Made by a program: the position numbers and the translations under genes | The notes under the pieces: generated by a model | The model's database searches: none | What the model was told of the DNA's origin: nothing | What the model saw: the letters and a program-made list of their open reading frames with translations, nothing else | Part shown: positions 15,472 through 23,943 of the stretch, piece after piece | How positions within the stretch are numbered: the stretch's first letter is position 1 | Layout of the letters: every line of letters begins with the position of its first letter | Source: CAYWFP01 sp964457365 | Lineage (GTDB): Bacteria; Planctomycetota; SZUA-567 | NCBI GenBank assembly: GCA_964457365.1 | Contig: CAYWFP010000045.1 | Location: 1 to 31,674, forward strand | Direction: 5' to 3' | DNA: 31,674 nucleotides

Positions 15472-17604
15472 ATGTTTCACCGCCGCATGCTCATCCTCGC
15501 CAGCGTCTTCGCGGTGCTCTTCACGGCCCTGATCGGGCGTCTGGTGCACCTGCAGGTCGTCCTGGTCGACCATTACCGGCAGGAGACGCGCAACCGGATT
15601 TATCGCCGGGTGCCCGTGCCGCCCGCGCGCGGTCGCATCCGCGACAGTACGGGCAAGGTGCTCGCGGAGGACAGGGAGAGCTTCGACCTCTGGCTGGTGC
15701 CGGCGGTTCGCGAAGGACGCGGGCGCCGCACGCGTATCCGCGGCACCCTCGGCGCCGATCTTTCTCCCGAACGCCTGCTCAGCATCTCGCTGAGCTCCGG
15801 CGCCAAACGCAACGTCCATCACCGGCTGGCATTGCGGTACCTCGTCGAGCGGTGCGAACTGGTCGCGGCCCTGACCCCGCTGCTGCAACAGGAGAACGAA
15901 CCGCCGGCCGAGGCCCGCGAACGCATCGCGCGCACCGTCCTCGCCGCCGCCTTGCGGGACGATCCGGTGAACGAGCACGACCTGACCGCCCCCCGACCGT
16001 GCTTCCAGGGCATCCCGTTCGCCTCCTACGTCGCCATCCGCCAGGTCAGCGACAATCCGCACGGGCCGGCGATCTACGACGGCATCGTCACGCGTATCGG
16101 TTATCAACGCCATTACCCCGCCGGCAGCGACATGGGCCACATCACCGGCTATGTCGGCCAACTCAACCGCGAGGACTATCGCCGATTGCGCGGCGAATGG
16201 CGACGCGACGGCACCTACACCGAAGGCACCGGGAAGATCCACAAGAACGGACGCGTCTTCTTCAAGGTCGAGTCCGGAAGCGCCGAGGCGCATATCCTGG
16301 CGCTGCGCAAACGAACGCGCGGCGGCAAGGTGATCCGCATCGCCGGCTACCTCCCCAACGAGATGGTCGGGCGCGGGGGATTGGAGCAATACTACAACCA
16401 GACCCTCCGCGGGCGACACGTCCTGCGCCTGCAGCGCATGGAGCGCATCGGCCCCGACGGCCCGCGCCGCTTCGTCAACATCGGCCGCGAGATCGAGCCG
16501 CAGAACGGCAACGATATCCGCCTCACCATCGATCTGGGCATGCAACAGAAAATCCGCGAGATCCTGCGCCAGGAATTACGGAATCTCAGCCGCGACCGCC
16601 GCGACGTCCTGGACCGACTGGGATTGAAGTCGTTCGAGGGCGTGGTCGTGCTGATGGACCCGCAGAACGGCGCGATCAAGGCCATGGTCAGCGAGCCGGG
16701 CTACGACCCGAACACGTTCCGCGAGCATTACGCCGCCATCCGCAAGGACAAGCGCCACCCCATGCTCAACAAGGCCATCGCCGGCCACTACCCGCCGGGC
16801 AGCTCGATTAAGCCGCTGATCGCGCTGGCGGCCCTGCACGAGAGAAAGATCGCCCCGGAGACGGAATTCTTCTGTGACGGCGCGCTACGGCTCGGGAGTC
16901 ACGAGTATATCTGCATGCGGCGCCACCGGCACGGTTCGATCACGGTGACCGAGGCGTTGCAGAAATCCTGCAACGTCTTCTTCTACCAGGTCGGCGAGGC
17001 CTGCGGCTCGCGCCTGCTGTACGAGTGGACTTCGCGGCTGGGCCTGGGCCATCCCACCCGCATCGATCTCGCCGGCGAATCCGGCGGGCATTTGCCGCGC
17101 AAAGCCTACACCGGTCGGCGCTGGTCGCTGGGGGAGACCTACCATTACGCCATCGGCCAGGGCGCGGTGGACGTCACGCCGCTGCAGATCGCCGTCGCCT
17201 ACGCCGCCATCGCCAACGGCGGGCGTATCGTGCGACCGCACCTGCGTCAGGATCCGAAGGACCCGGCGCTGAACGAGCCGCTGAAACTCTTCAACATCGA
17301 TCCCGAAGCCTTGGCCGCGGTGCGCCGGGGCATGTGGAAGGTGGTCAACGAGTACGGCGGCACCGCCTACGGCGAGGAGCGGGTGCACCTTCCCGGCTGC
17401 GACGTCGCCGGCAAGACCGGCAGCGCCCAGCACACCAAGGGCACGCACGCCTGGTTCGCCTGCTTCGCCCCGGTGGAGAACCCGGCGGTGGTCTGCGTGG
17501 TGCTCGTGCCGTACGGCAACCACGGGGGCGCGACCTGCGGTCCCATCGCCGACAAGATCCTGCACGAATTCCTGGAGATCCCGACGGAGGCGGGGCATGG
17601 TTAA
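15472..17604 (+). CDS. mrdA: Penicillin-binding protein 2 (elongation transpeptidase)
   Basis: A 710-residue class B PBP that crosslinks peptidoglycan during elongation. It has an N-terminal anchor (about 6-27), a pedestal domain (VPPARGRIRDSTGKVLAEDR), and the transpeptidase domain. The three catalytic motifs are intact: S444-S445-I446-K447 (in YPPGSSIKP), S499-C500-N501 and K648-T649-G650. It is longer than E. coli PBP2 (633), mainly from an insert at about residues 250-297 in the pedestal, before GRGGLEQYYNQTLRG. The start ATG at 15472 has AAAGG upstream. Its stop overlaps the rodA start by eight bases, so the synthase pair is translated together, as expected because the two proteins act as one complex. 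Confidence 0.97.
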   Translation: MFHRRMLILASVFAVLFTALIGRLVHLQVVLVDHYRQETRNRIYRRVPVPPARGRIRDSTGKVLAEDRESFDLWLVPAVREGRGRRTRIRGTLGADLSPERLLSISLSSGAKRNVHHRLALRYLVERCELVAALTPLLQQENEPPAEARERIARTVLAAALRDDPVNEHDLTAPRPCFQGIPFASYVAIRQVSDNPHGPAIYDGIVTRIGYQRHYPAGSDMGHITGYVGQLNREDYRRLRGEWRRDGTYTEGTGKIHKNGRVFFKVESGSAEAHILALRKRTRGGKVIRIAGYLPNEMVGRGGLEQYYNQTLRGRHVLRLQRMERIGPDGPRRFVNIGREIEPQNGNDIRLTIDLGMQQKIREILRQELRNLSRDRRDVLDRLGLKSFEGVVVLMDPQNGAIKAMVSEPGYDPNTFREHYAAIRKDKRHPMLNKAIAGHYPPGSSIKPLIALAALHERKIAPETEFFCDGALRLGSHEYICMRRHRHGSITVTEALQKSCNVFFYQVGEACGSRLLYEWTSRLGLGHPTRIDLAGESGGHLPRKAYTGRRWSLGETYHYAIGQGAVDVTPLQIAVAYAAIANGGRIVRPHLRQDPKDPALNEPLKLFNIDPEALAAVRRGMWKVVNEYGGTAYGEERVHLPGCDVAGKTGSAQHTKGTHAWFACFAPVENPAVVCVVLVPYGNHGGATCGPIADKILHEFLEIPTEAGHG

Positions 17605-18706
17605 CCGCTCGCTGCAACGACTCGACTGGATCGTGCTCCTGGCGACGCTGGCCATCGCCGTCATCGGGCTGACCTACCTCTGGTCAGCGAGCCCGGCCTC
17701 GTTCGCGCGGCAGATCCAGTGGCTGGTGCTGGGGCTGGCGGTCATGACGGTAATGCTGGTCATCCCCTACCAACGGCTTTTGGCTCACGCCTACGAGATC
17801 TACCTCGGCGGGCTGAGCCTGCTGCTGCTGGTCCTGGCGCTGCCGCCGACCCGCGGCGCGCACAGCTGGATCACCGTCCCGGGGCTCCCGATCAATATCC
17901 AACCGTCGGAAATCATGAAGCTCTGCCTCATCCTCATCCTCGCCAGGCATCTGATGCGCAAGGAGACACAGACGACGCTGAAAGGTTTGATCACCCCCTT
18001 CGCGCTGACATTGCTGCCGATGGCGTTGATTCTCAAGCAGCCGGACCTGGGAACGGGCATCCTGCTGCCGCCGCTGCTGTTCTGCATCGTCTTCGCCAGC
18101 GGCGCGCGCCTCTGGCACCTGCTCGACATCGGTGCCTGCGGACTCTTGAGCGCGGTGCCGATGTGGCTGTACGTGCTGAAGGCTTACCAGAAGCGGCGGA
18201 TCCTGGCGTTCCTGGACCCGGAGCGCTACGAGGCCGACGAAGCCTACCAACTCCTGATCAGCCTCCGCGCCATCGGCTCGGGCGGGATCTTCGGCCAGGG
18301 CCTGGGCAACGGCACGCAGAACTCGCTGGATTTGCTGCCGGACAAGCACACGGACTTCATCTTCGGCGTCATCGCCGAGGAGGGCGGCCTCGTGGTCGGA
18401 GCGATGCTGCTGGGGCTCTACCTGCTGCTGGTCTGCGCGGGGCTGCATATCGCGCGCAAGACGCGCGAACCCGGCGGCCGCCTCATCGCCGCGGGCGTCA
18501 GCAGCATTCTCGGCATCCAGGTCTTGATCAACATCGGCGTGGTCACGGTGCTGCTGCCGACCACCGGCATCACCCTGCCGCTGGCCAGCTACGGCGGCAG
18601 CTCGCTCATGGTCACCTTCGCCATGATCGGTTTGCTCTTGAATGTCGGCGCCAGCCGTCCGATCGTGATCGAGCGCGAGTCGTTCACCGGCGAGGTACCG
18701 GAGTAA
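17597..18706 (+). CDS. rodA: Peptidoglycan glycosyltransferase RodA (SEDS family)
   Basis: A 369-residue protein with about ten membrane helices. SEDS motifs are present: HSWITVPGLPINIQPSEIMK, KQPDLGTGILL, GSGGIFGQGLGNGTQ, LPDKHTDFIFGVIAEEGG, and the ending LPTTGITLPLASYGGSSL. These identify the RodA/FtsW family, and the mre-PBP2 position makes it RodA rather than FtsW. It polymerises lipid II into glycan strands, working with the PBP2 encoded upstream. ATG at 17597 overlaps the PBP2 stop. The TAA stop (18704-18706) is followed immediately by the last codon of the opposite-strand PEGA gene with no spacer and no hairpin, which is unusual for convergent genes. Confidence 0.97.
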   Translation: MVNRSLQRLDWIVLLATLAIAVIGLTYLWSASPASFARQIQWLVLGLAVMTVMLVIPYQRLLAHAYEIYLGGLSLLLLVLALPPTRGAHSWITVPGLPINIQPSEIMKLCLILILARHLMRKETQTTLKGLITPFALTLLPMALILKQPDLGTGILLPPLLFCIVFASGARLWHLLDIGACGLLSAVPMWLYVLKAYQKRRILAFLDPERYEADEAYQLLISLRAIGSGGIFGQGLGNGTQNSLDLLPDKHTDFIFGVIAEEGGLVVGAMLLGLYLLLVCAGLHIARKTREPGGRLIAAGVSSILGIQVLINIGVVTVLLPTTGITLPLASYGGSSLMVTFAMIGLLLNVGASRPIVIERESFTGEVPE

Positions 18707-20377
18707 TCACGGCGCGGTGTCTTCCGCCGCCGGACCGGCTTTCGGCTCCTCGGCGGCGGCGTCTTCTGCAGAGGGAGCGTCCTCCTCCTCTGCCGCTTCC
18801 ACGGTCTGCTTGGCGGCGGCCTCCGCTTCGCGGCGGGCCTCTTCCTCCGCCTTCCGGCGCGCCTCGGCCGCGAGAGCTTTCTCGCGTTCGCGCGCGAGGC
18901 GCATGCGCTCCCCGGCGTCCCGACGGCGCAGGCGCTCCTGCTCGAACCGCGCCTGGTCCTCGCGCTTGCGGATCTTCTCGAGGCGGCGCTCGATCCGCTT
19001 CAGGACCGTCTTGGCGTGTTTCTTCTCGTTGGCGTGCGCGCCCTTCTCCTCGCTCACCACGCGGCACAAAGCGACGGCCTTCTCCAACTCGCCGGCCGCC
19101 TCGTAAGCCTTGACCAACTCCATCTGCCAGCGGCATCTGCGGCGAACGTCGCGCTGCGCTTCGATCGCCGAGGGCAGATACTTCATCACCCCGGCGGCAT
19201 CATCGAGAATGCGGGCATAGCGGACCTCCAGGTACAGATAGTTCGGATCCTTGTCCTGGCCGTCGAACTCGCGCATGGCCGAGAACGCGGAGGCCAGAAG
19301 CGGCCGGAAGTCGTCGCGTTTCTTCGACCGGCAGCGGGTATAGCCGGTGATCAGCAGCTCCCCGAGTCGGCGCAAATCGGCCGGCTGGAGTTTCTCGCGC
19401 CGCAGGAACGCCTCCACTTCGGGCTTCAAAGTATCCACATCGAGACGCTGCGCGTAATACTGGATCAAATCCAGCGGATAGCGCGTATTCTCCGGATGCG
19501 CCCGTATCAAACCGCGCATGGCTTCAAGACCACGTTCGGGATCCTTGCGCGCCAATTGCAGGAACTGCTCGTACAAAAACTGTGCGTTCTCGCCCGCGGA
19601 GACGCGCCGGAGGACGAAATCGTCGAATGCCTTGTCGAACTCCGGATGGCGGTGTTTCTGGCGGGCCTCGTGCTTGAGTTTGTGCGCGTTGCGATGGTCC
19701 ACGCCGTCTTTCAGCGGCCCCGAAGCCGCGACCATACCGTCGACGAACACCTCGGCCGCTTCACGATAGCGTGCCAAGACGAAGAGGAGTTCGCCCAGAT
19801 CGTTATACGCGGCGATATCGGCGGGATTGCGCTGCAATCGCGCGCGATAGGCCTGAACCTGCTGGTGCTTGAGCGGGACCATGACGGTCTTGTCGACGCC
19901 GGCCTCGACATCGACTTCGAGACGGCGGCCGATGTAATTGGTCCGGCTCAACCGCAGAACGTACCGCCCCGCCGCCACCCCGCGCAACCTCAGCGGCGTG
20001 CGTCCGCGCGCGCGACCGTCCACGAGCACCTGCGCGCCAGGCGGCACGGTATCGACAGTCACCGTCGCCACGGGGATCGGCTCCAGGGAAACGGGCAGCG
20101 TCGCCTCGTTTTCCACCAGCAGGCGTTTGCTGAACGGCTCGTATCCGGCCGCTGTCACTTCCAGCAGGTGAGCCCCCGGGACGACCCGCGGTAACGTCAA
20201 GGCGCCCTCGCCATCGGCGAGTCCCCGGAACCGGCCGTCGAGGAAGACGCTCGCTCCGGGCGCTTCGAGCGTCAAGTGCAACGCCGGCGGAGTCTTCGCC
20301 GCGTCGGCTCCGTACCAACCGCCGACCGCCGCGCCGAGAACGACCAGCAGGATCAGCAGGCTCGTCATGCCTCTCAT
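18707..20377 (-). CDS. PEGA-domain and TPR-like envelope protein with Ala/Glu-rich tail
   Basis: A 556-residue protein. Residues 4-22 are a signal anchor (MTSLLILLVVLGAAVGGWYG). Two PEGA-type beta domains follow: about 33-98 (ASVFLDGRFRGLADGE...AAGYEPFSKRLLV) and 103-170 (PPGAQVLVDGRARGRTPLRL, then RLSRTNYIGRRLEV). About 175-450 is helical and TPR-like (DLGELLFVLARYREAAEVFV; YEAAGELEKAVALCRVV). About 450-505 is a charged coiled coil, and the C-terminal 45 residues are rich in A and E. It probably sits in the periplasm. The start overlaps the stop of the upstream gene (ATGA), so the two are coupled. PEGA domains are common in envelope proteins of surface-complex type; the exact job is unknown. 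Confidence 0.86.
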   Translation of the reverse strand: MRGMTSLLILLVVLGAAVGGWYGADAAKTPPALHLTLEAPGASVFLDGRFRGLADGEGALTLPRVVPGAHLLEVTAAGYEPFSKRLLVENEATLPVSLEPIPVATVTVDTVPPGAQVLVDGRARGRTPLRLRGVAAGRYVLRLSRTNYIGRRLEVDVEAGVDKTVMVPLKHQQVQAYRARLQRNPADIAAYNDLGELLFVLARYREAAEVFVDGMVAASGPLKDGVDHRNAHKLKHEARQKHRHPEFDKAFDDFVLRRVSAGENAQFLYEQFLQLARKDPERGLEAMRGLIRAHPENTRYPLDLIQYYAQRLDVDTLKPEVEAFLRREKLQPADLRRLGELLITGYTRCRSKKRDDFRPLLASAFSAMREFDGQDKDPNYLYLEVRYARILDDAAGVMKYLPSAIEAQRDVRRRCRWQMELVKAYEAAGELEKAVALCRVVSEEKGAHANEKKHAKTVLKRIERRLEKIRKREDQARFEQERLRRRDAGERMRLAREREKALAAEARRKAEEEARREAEAAAKQTVEAAEEEDAPSAEDAAAEEPKAGPAAEDTAP

Positions 20378-23373
20378 CGTTCGCCCTCCGCCACGGTTTC
20401 TGGCGCCGGTGCGAACGGATTGGGGCTGAGACGCGGATACACGGCGGTCGGATCCTCGTAGATCACCGGGTGTGACGCGCTGACGCGCACCCGCGCGACC
20501 ACCATGCCGCTGTCGTAGGTCCAGAGCGCGACCCGATCGCCCGTGAGCGGCTTATCGTCCTCGATCACCAGCACGTCCTCGCCGATCAGGGTTTCTTCTT
20601 CGCTGCCATTGCGGATCTGCGTGTAGACGCTGAAGGAAACCGTGCTGCCACGTCGCACCACGCGCAGGCGGAACCAGTTGCGGTGGATATTGATCTTCTT
20701 GAGCGGAATCCCCTTCGCCACCCGCGCGACCACTTCGCCGTCGCGCAGGATGACGCTTTTCTTGTTGTCCTCGTAGCCGAAGATGCAGGCGTAACCGCTG
20801 CGCAGCGATTCGCCGTCGCCGCCAATGGTGATGGCGAAGTTCTTGATATGCTTGTAATGCCCCTCCTCACGGTTGCGCTTCTGATCCATCATCGGCCCGA
20901 CAAAGGCCTCCACCGTCACGTCGCCCGGGAACGCGCCCTTGTGCCAAATCGCCGCCAGGCGGCTCTTGGGATCCGGCTGCAGCGCGAGTTGCTCCTTGAG
21001 GCTCTCGACCAGCCACTTCGCGCGGTCTTTGCTCACACGGGCGTACGCCTCGGCGCGCTCGGCCGCCAGGTACGGCGGCATGCCGGCCATGAACGTCCAG
21101 CGCGGATCGCACTCCCAGCGGTTCTGCACCTGCCAGACGCCGCCCGCGCCACGCCAGTCGACCGGAGCGTTGTTGAAGGAGTAATCGAGCACCGAGTGGC
21201 TGTAGATCTGCACCGCCGCCGGATCGATCTCGACTCCGGGGTCATGCGCCCAAGCGATGCGCGAACCTTCGAGGGGTTCCGGATCCCGCCAGACAAGCAC
21301 CGGCCGATCGTCGAGATAGGCGACAAGCAACCCGCCGGCGCGCCGCAGGCGAAGCCGCGCCGGATCGGTCTCGAGGTCCAGCGTCTCCGCGGCGACGTCC
21401 TCGCCGTCGCGGCTCAGGGCCAGCCCCAGTTCGTCCCCGCTTCGCGCGCAGACCAGCACGTAGCCGTTGCGTTTCCCGGCCACATCCTCGGGCTTACAGA
21501 CCGAGAGCGCCAATTTCCACTTTTCTTTTTGATTCTGCGGCAGCAGCGCCTCGAGAGCGCAGTCGCCGTAATGCCGCGCACGGTGCCAGTAGACGGCCTT
21601 GTACCCTTTCGGCACGTTGGCGCCGGTCTTCCACTCGCCCTGGGTGCCCGACCAGTGCTTCATCAACTTCTCCTGGTCGAAGACCTCGTTGATGGAGACC
21701 ACCCCCCGCGGTGGCGGCAATACCTCGGCCCGGAAATCGGTGAAGCGCGGCAGGGCCGGCGAAGCGGCGTCCAATGTCTTTGGATCCGCGTTCCCGACAA
21801 AGGCGCCCACCCGCCCGTTCGGAACTTCGGGAACGTATGCCACAAGCCCTCCGCTCCGGAGCACGCCGTCTTCGTAGCGCAGCGCAATCTCGCCCGACAC
21901 GGGCGGCGTCCAAGCGGATTCGGAGAGCACCGCCTCGCCCCCCCGGCTGACTTGGATCAATGCCTGCTTCTTCTCCGACGGCGAGATACGGCAGGCCAGG
22001 TAGTTGCCCGGATCCCGGAAGGCCACGACCAGTCCGAAGTCGGCGGTAACGGGATCGCTCACTCGTGCGCGGAGCGCCATATCGGCCCAGTCGTCTTCGC
22101 CGGTAACCGCGATCGTCGGCGCCCCCGGCTTCGGGTGCCCCGCGTAAAGCTGCCAGGGAACCCCGGCCGAATCCTCTTCGCTCGCAAGCGCTCGGAACAT
22201 CGGCACTTCGTCGGCAACCACCTCGACCGCCGAAAGCAGGCGAAAGTCGTCGAACTCGATCGGTTTGGCGCTGTCGATGTACAGACCGGCCCGTCCACCC
22301 GCAAACGCCGGATCGGAAGCCGAGAGGATTTCGCGTCCGTCGACAAACGCCCGGAGCCGTCCGTCGATGCAGCGCAGGCGCAGACGATACCATTGCCCCG
22401 GACGATAAACGCCCGGTGCGCTGGCCAACACACGTTCCTGGCCATGCTCGACGGCGACCAGTTCCATGCCCGCCGGCGGCGTCTCGCTCCCGGCAGCGTC
22501 TCCGCCGGAACCACCACCGGCAAGGGTTTTCTCCCCCGACTTCTCCGCTTCGCCGCGACCGTGCCAGCGGAAGAGACAATAGCGCGCGGGACGCCCCTCG
22601 TGCTCGGTTGACGAAGCCGCAGCGACAAGGCCGATCGTGCCGCCGGCCGTGCCCAAAACGGAAACCTCCAACTCGTACCGGTCCCAGAACGGATGCCCGA
22701 TCAGACTCCATCCCTCGCCCATGCCCTGGTAGACAAAGGCGTTGGAACTGCGGGCGGGATTATCCAGACTGCGCACCTCCCACTGTGACCCGGGCGTGGT
22801 TATCCAGGCACCGATATCACCAGCGGCGCGACCGAAATCGTCGACGAAATAGAGCGCATGCGTCGGCTGGATCATCGGCGGAGAAATCTGACAACCGGCG
22901 GTGCAAGCGGTGGCGATTCGGCCGTTCTCGACGCCGGGATGACTATCGCGCAGCACAATTTGCCCATCAGCGACTATTTCTATATAACGCCTTCTTCTTT
23001 TTAACCTTACGTTATCCGGAAGTCCGGAGAAGGAGCGCCTGGACAAGATACGCCATAAACCGCTTTGCATACACCCCAACTCAAGACGCGTGCCGGTCCA
23101 CTCTGCGGCCAGGTAGTTTTCCGGATCGAGAAAATCGAAGAAGATACGCATCGCCGGCAACGAATCGTAAACGCCTTCCGCCGGCTGGACACGAAAAGCC
23201 GCGTCGTAACGCTCTCCTGGCAACTCCTTGTATTTATTCACGTTATCGTATTTGGCCAACCCCGGATCGGTGGCGAGCAGCGGTACGGCGGGTTGCGGTT
23301 GATACCACCGCAAAAAAAATCCCCCCGCGCCGGCGAGTAGAACGATCAGAACCGGAATAGCGATACGCATCAT
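20374..23373 (-). CDS. Large membrane-anchored protein of tandem jelly-roll (concanavalin-like) modules
   Basis: A 999-residue protein from the ATG at 23373, chosen because GGGAG lies six bases upstream; an in-frame reading from 23478 is basic and cysteine-rich with no ribosome site. After a signal anchor (MRIAIPVLIVLLAGAGGFFL) come about five repeated beta modules. Each shows the pattern of a lectin-like or 3-keto-disaccharide-hydrolase-type fold: 'FDF-x-D-P-x-NYLA', 'GQWYRLRLRCIDGRLRAFVD' then GRAGLYIDSAKPIEFDDFRL, FRDPGNYLACRISPSEKKQ, and FRLRVVRRGSTVSFSVYTQ. No catalytic signature is seen. Such folds usually bind polysaccharide, which suggests a role at the wall or capsule. It is followed by the coupled PEGA gene. 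Function remains unproven. Confidence 0.82.
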   Translation of the reverse strand: MMRIAIPVLIVLLAGAGGFFLRWYQPQPAVPLLATDPGLAKYDNVNKYKELPGERYDAAFRVQPAEGVYDSLPAMRIFFDFLDPENYLAAEWTGTRLELGCMQSGLWRILSRRSFSGLPDNVRLKRRRRYIEIVADGQIVLRDSHPGVENGRIATACTAGCQISPPMIQPTHALYFVDDFGRAAGDIGAWITTPGSQWEVRSLDNPARSSNAFVYQGMGEGWSLIGHPFWDRYELEVSVLGTAGGTIGLVAAASSTEHEGRPARYCLFRWHGRGEAEKSGEKTLAGGGSGGDAAGSETPPAGMELVAVEHGQERVLASAPGVYRPGQWYRLRLRCIDGRLRAFVDGREILSASDPAFAGGRAGLYIDSAKPIEFDDFRLLSAVEVVADEVPMFRALASEEDSAGVPWQLYAGHPKPGAPTIAVTGEDDWADMALRARVSDPVTADFGLVVAFRDPGNYLACRISPSEKKQALIQVSRGGEAVLSESAWTPPVSGEIALRYEDGVLRSGGLVAYVPEVPNGRVGAFVGNADPKTLDAASPALPRFTDFRAEVLPPPRGVVSINEVFDQEKLMKHWSGTQGEWKTGANVPKGYKAVYWHRARHYGDCALEALLPQNQKEKWKLALSVCKPEDVAGKRNGYVLVCARSGDELGLALSRDGEDVAAETLDLETDPARLRLRRAGGLLVAYLDDRPVLVWRDPEPLEGSRIAWAHDPGVEIDPAAVQIYSHSVLDYSFNNAPVDWRGAGGVWQVQNRWECDPRWTFMAGMPPYLAAERAEAYARVSKDRAKWLVESLKEQLALQPDPKSRLAAIWHKGAFPGDVTVEAFVGPMMDQKRNREEGHYKHIKNFAITIGGDGESLRSGYACIFGYEDNKKSVILRDGEVVARVAKGIPLKKINIHRNWFRLRVVRRGSTVSFSVYTQIRNGSEEETLIGEDVLVIEDDKPLTGDRVALWTYDSGMVVARVRVSASHPVIYEDPTAVYPRLSPNPFAPAPETVAEGER

Positions 23374-23445
23374 GCATGGCTCCCGCGAGCAAGAAACCGC
23401 GCGCCTCATCCGTAGAAACGGATAAAGAGCGTTTGCGGTGACATA

Positions 23446-23451
23446 ATTATA
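23446..23451 (-). promoter_or_regulatory. Candidate -10 box for the jelly-roll/PEGA pair
   Basis: On the minus strand a perfect TATAAT (23451-23446) lies about 73 bases before the start codon in an AT-rich stretch, but no matching -35 box sits at normal distance (TTTCTT at 16 bases is the best). It is a low-confidence promoter. Confidence 0.35.
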
Positions 23452-23513
23452 ACTCAACCGGTTACATAAGAAAGGCAAATTGGGTTACTGCCTCATCGGC
23501 AACCGGGCTGAAG

Positions 23514-23537
23514 GCCGATAACCTGTTCTGTCGATAA
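23514..23537 (+). promoter_or_regulatory. Direct repeats resembling sigma-28 -10 boxes ahead of the fliM cluster
   Basis: GCCGATAA (23514-23521), identical to the sigma-28 -10 consensus, is followed 16 bases later by GTCGATAA (23530-23537, seven of eight). Neither has a TAAAGTTT-like -35 box at the usual 11-base spacing. The first copy is also the right arm of a six-pair stem (ATCGGC upstream at about 23495-23500). It may be a flagellar promoter variant, an operator or chance. Confidence 0.3.
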
Positions 23538-23613
23538 GTAGTTAAGTTCCTTTGGCCAGTCCCGGCCCGGGTGCTGCGGCCAAGCGGCAAGATGCTGAGG
23601 CGCAAGGAAATAT

Positions 23614-23943
23614 ATGCAACAGGACAATCGTATTGAACGCCGCAGAACCAGGCTGGGCCAATTGCTGCTGATTCTGCTGGCTGTCGGAATGTACTGGGGC
23701 GGACTGGTCCCGGCCAGGCGTGCGGCGGTCCAACAGGAAGTCAAGGTGCGGCAGACCCGAGCGCGGTTGAAGCGCCTGGAGTTGCGCATCCGTCGTCTGC
23801 GAACGCGTAGCGACGCGCTCAAGGCCCGAGACCCGGCGGCGGTCGAGGAAGCGATCCGCGAGCACCTGCGCAAGGGCAAACGGAACGACTATATGCTGCA
23901 GGCCGATCCGATCGGCGACGAAGCGGAGTCCCCCCATGCCTGA
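23614..23943 (+). CDS. FtsB/DivIC-like one-TM coiled-coil protein upstream of fliM
   Basis: A 109-residue protein: basic N-terminus (RIERRRTRLG), one membrane helix (about 15-33, LLLILLAVGMYWGGLVPAR), a coiled coil (about 36-75, very Arg-rich), then DPAAVEEAIREHLRKGKRND, which resembles the DivIC/FtsB ending 'DP-x-x-x-E-x-x-A-R-E-x-L'. Length is right for that family of divisome subunits. The ATG at 23614 has AAGGAAA (23604-23610). Its stop overlaps the fliM start by eight bases, so it is translated with the flagellar switch genes. That position is odd for a cell-division protein and could mean a flagellar role instead; FliL-like function is not indicated. I call the family with moderate certainty. 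Confidence 0.68.
   Translation: MQQDNRIERRRTRLGQLLLILLAVGMYWGGLVPARRAAVQQEVKVRQTRARLKRLELRIRRLRTRSDALKARDPAAVEEAIREHLRKGKRNDYMLQADPIGDEAESPHA

Noticed and set aside
23374..23478. N-terminal extension of the jelly-roll protein
   Set aside because: It has no ribosome site and would precede a typical signal anchor; GGGAG supports the start at 23373.
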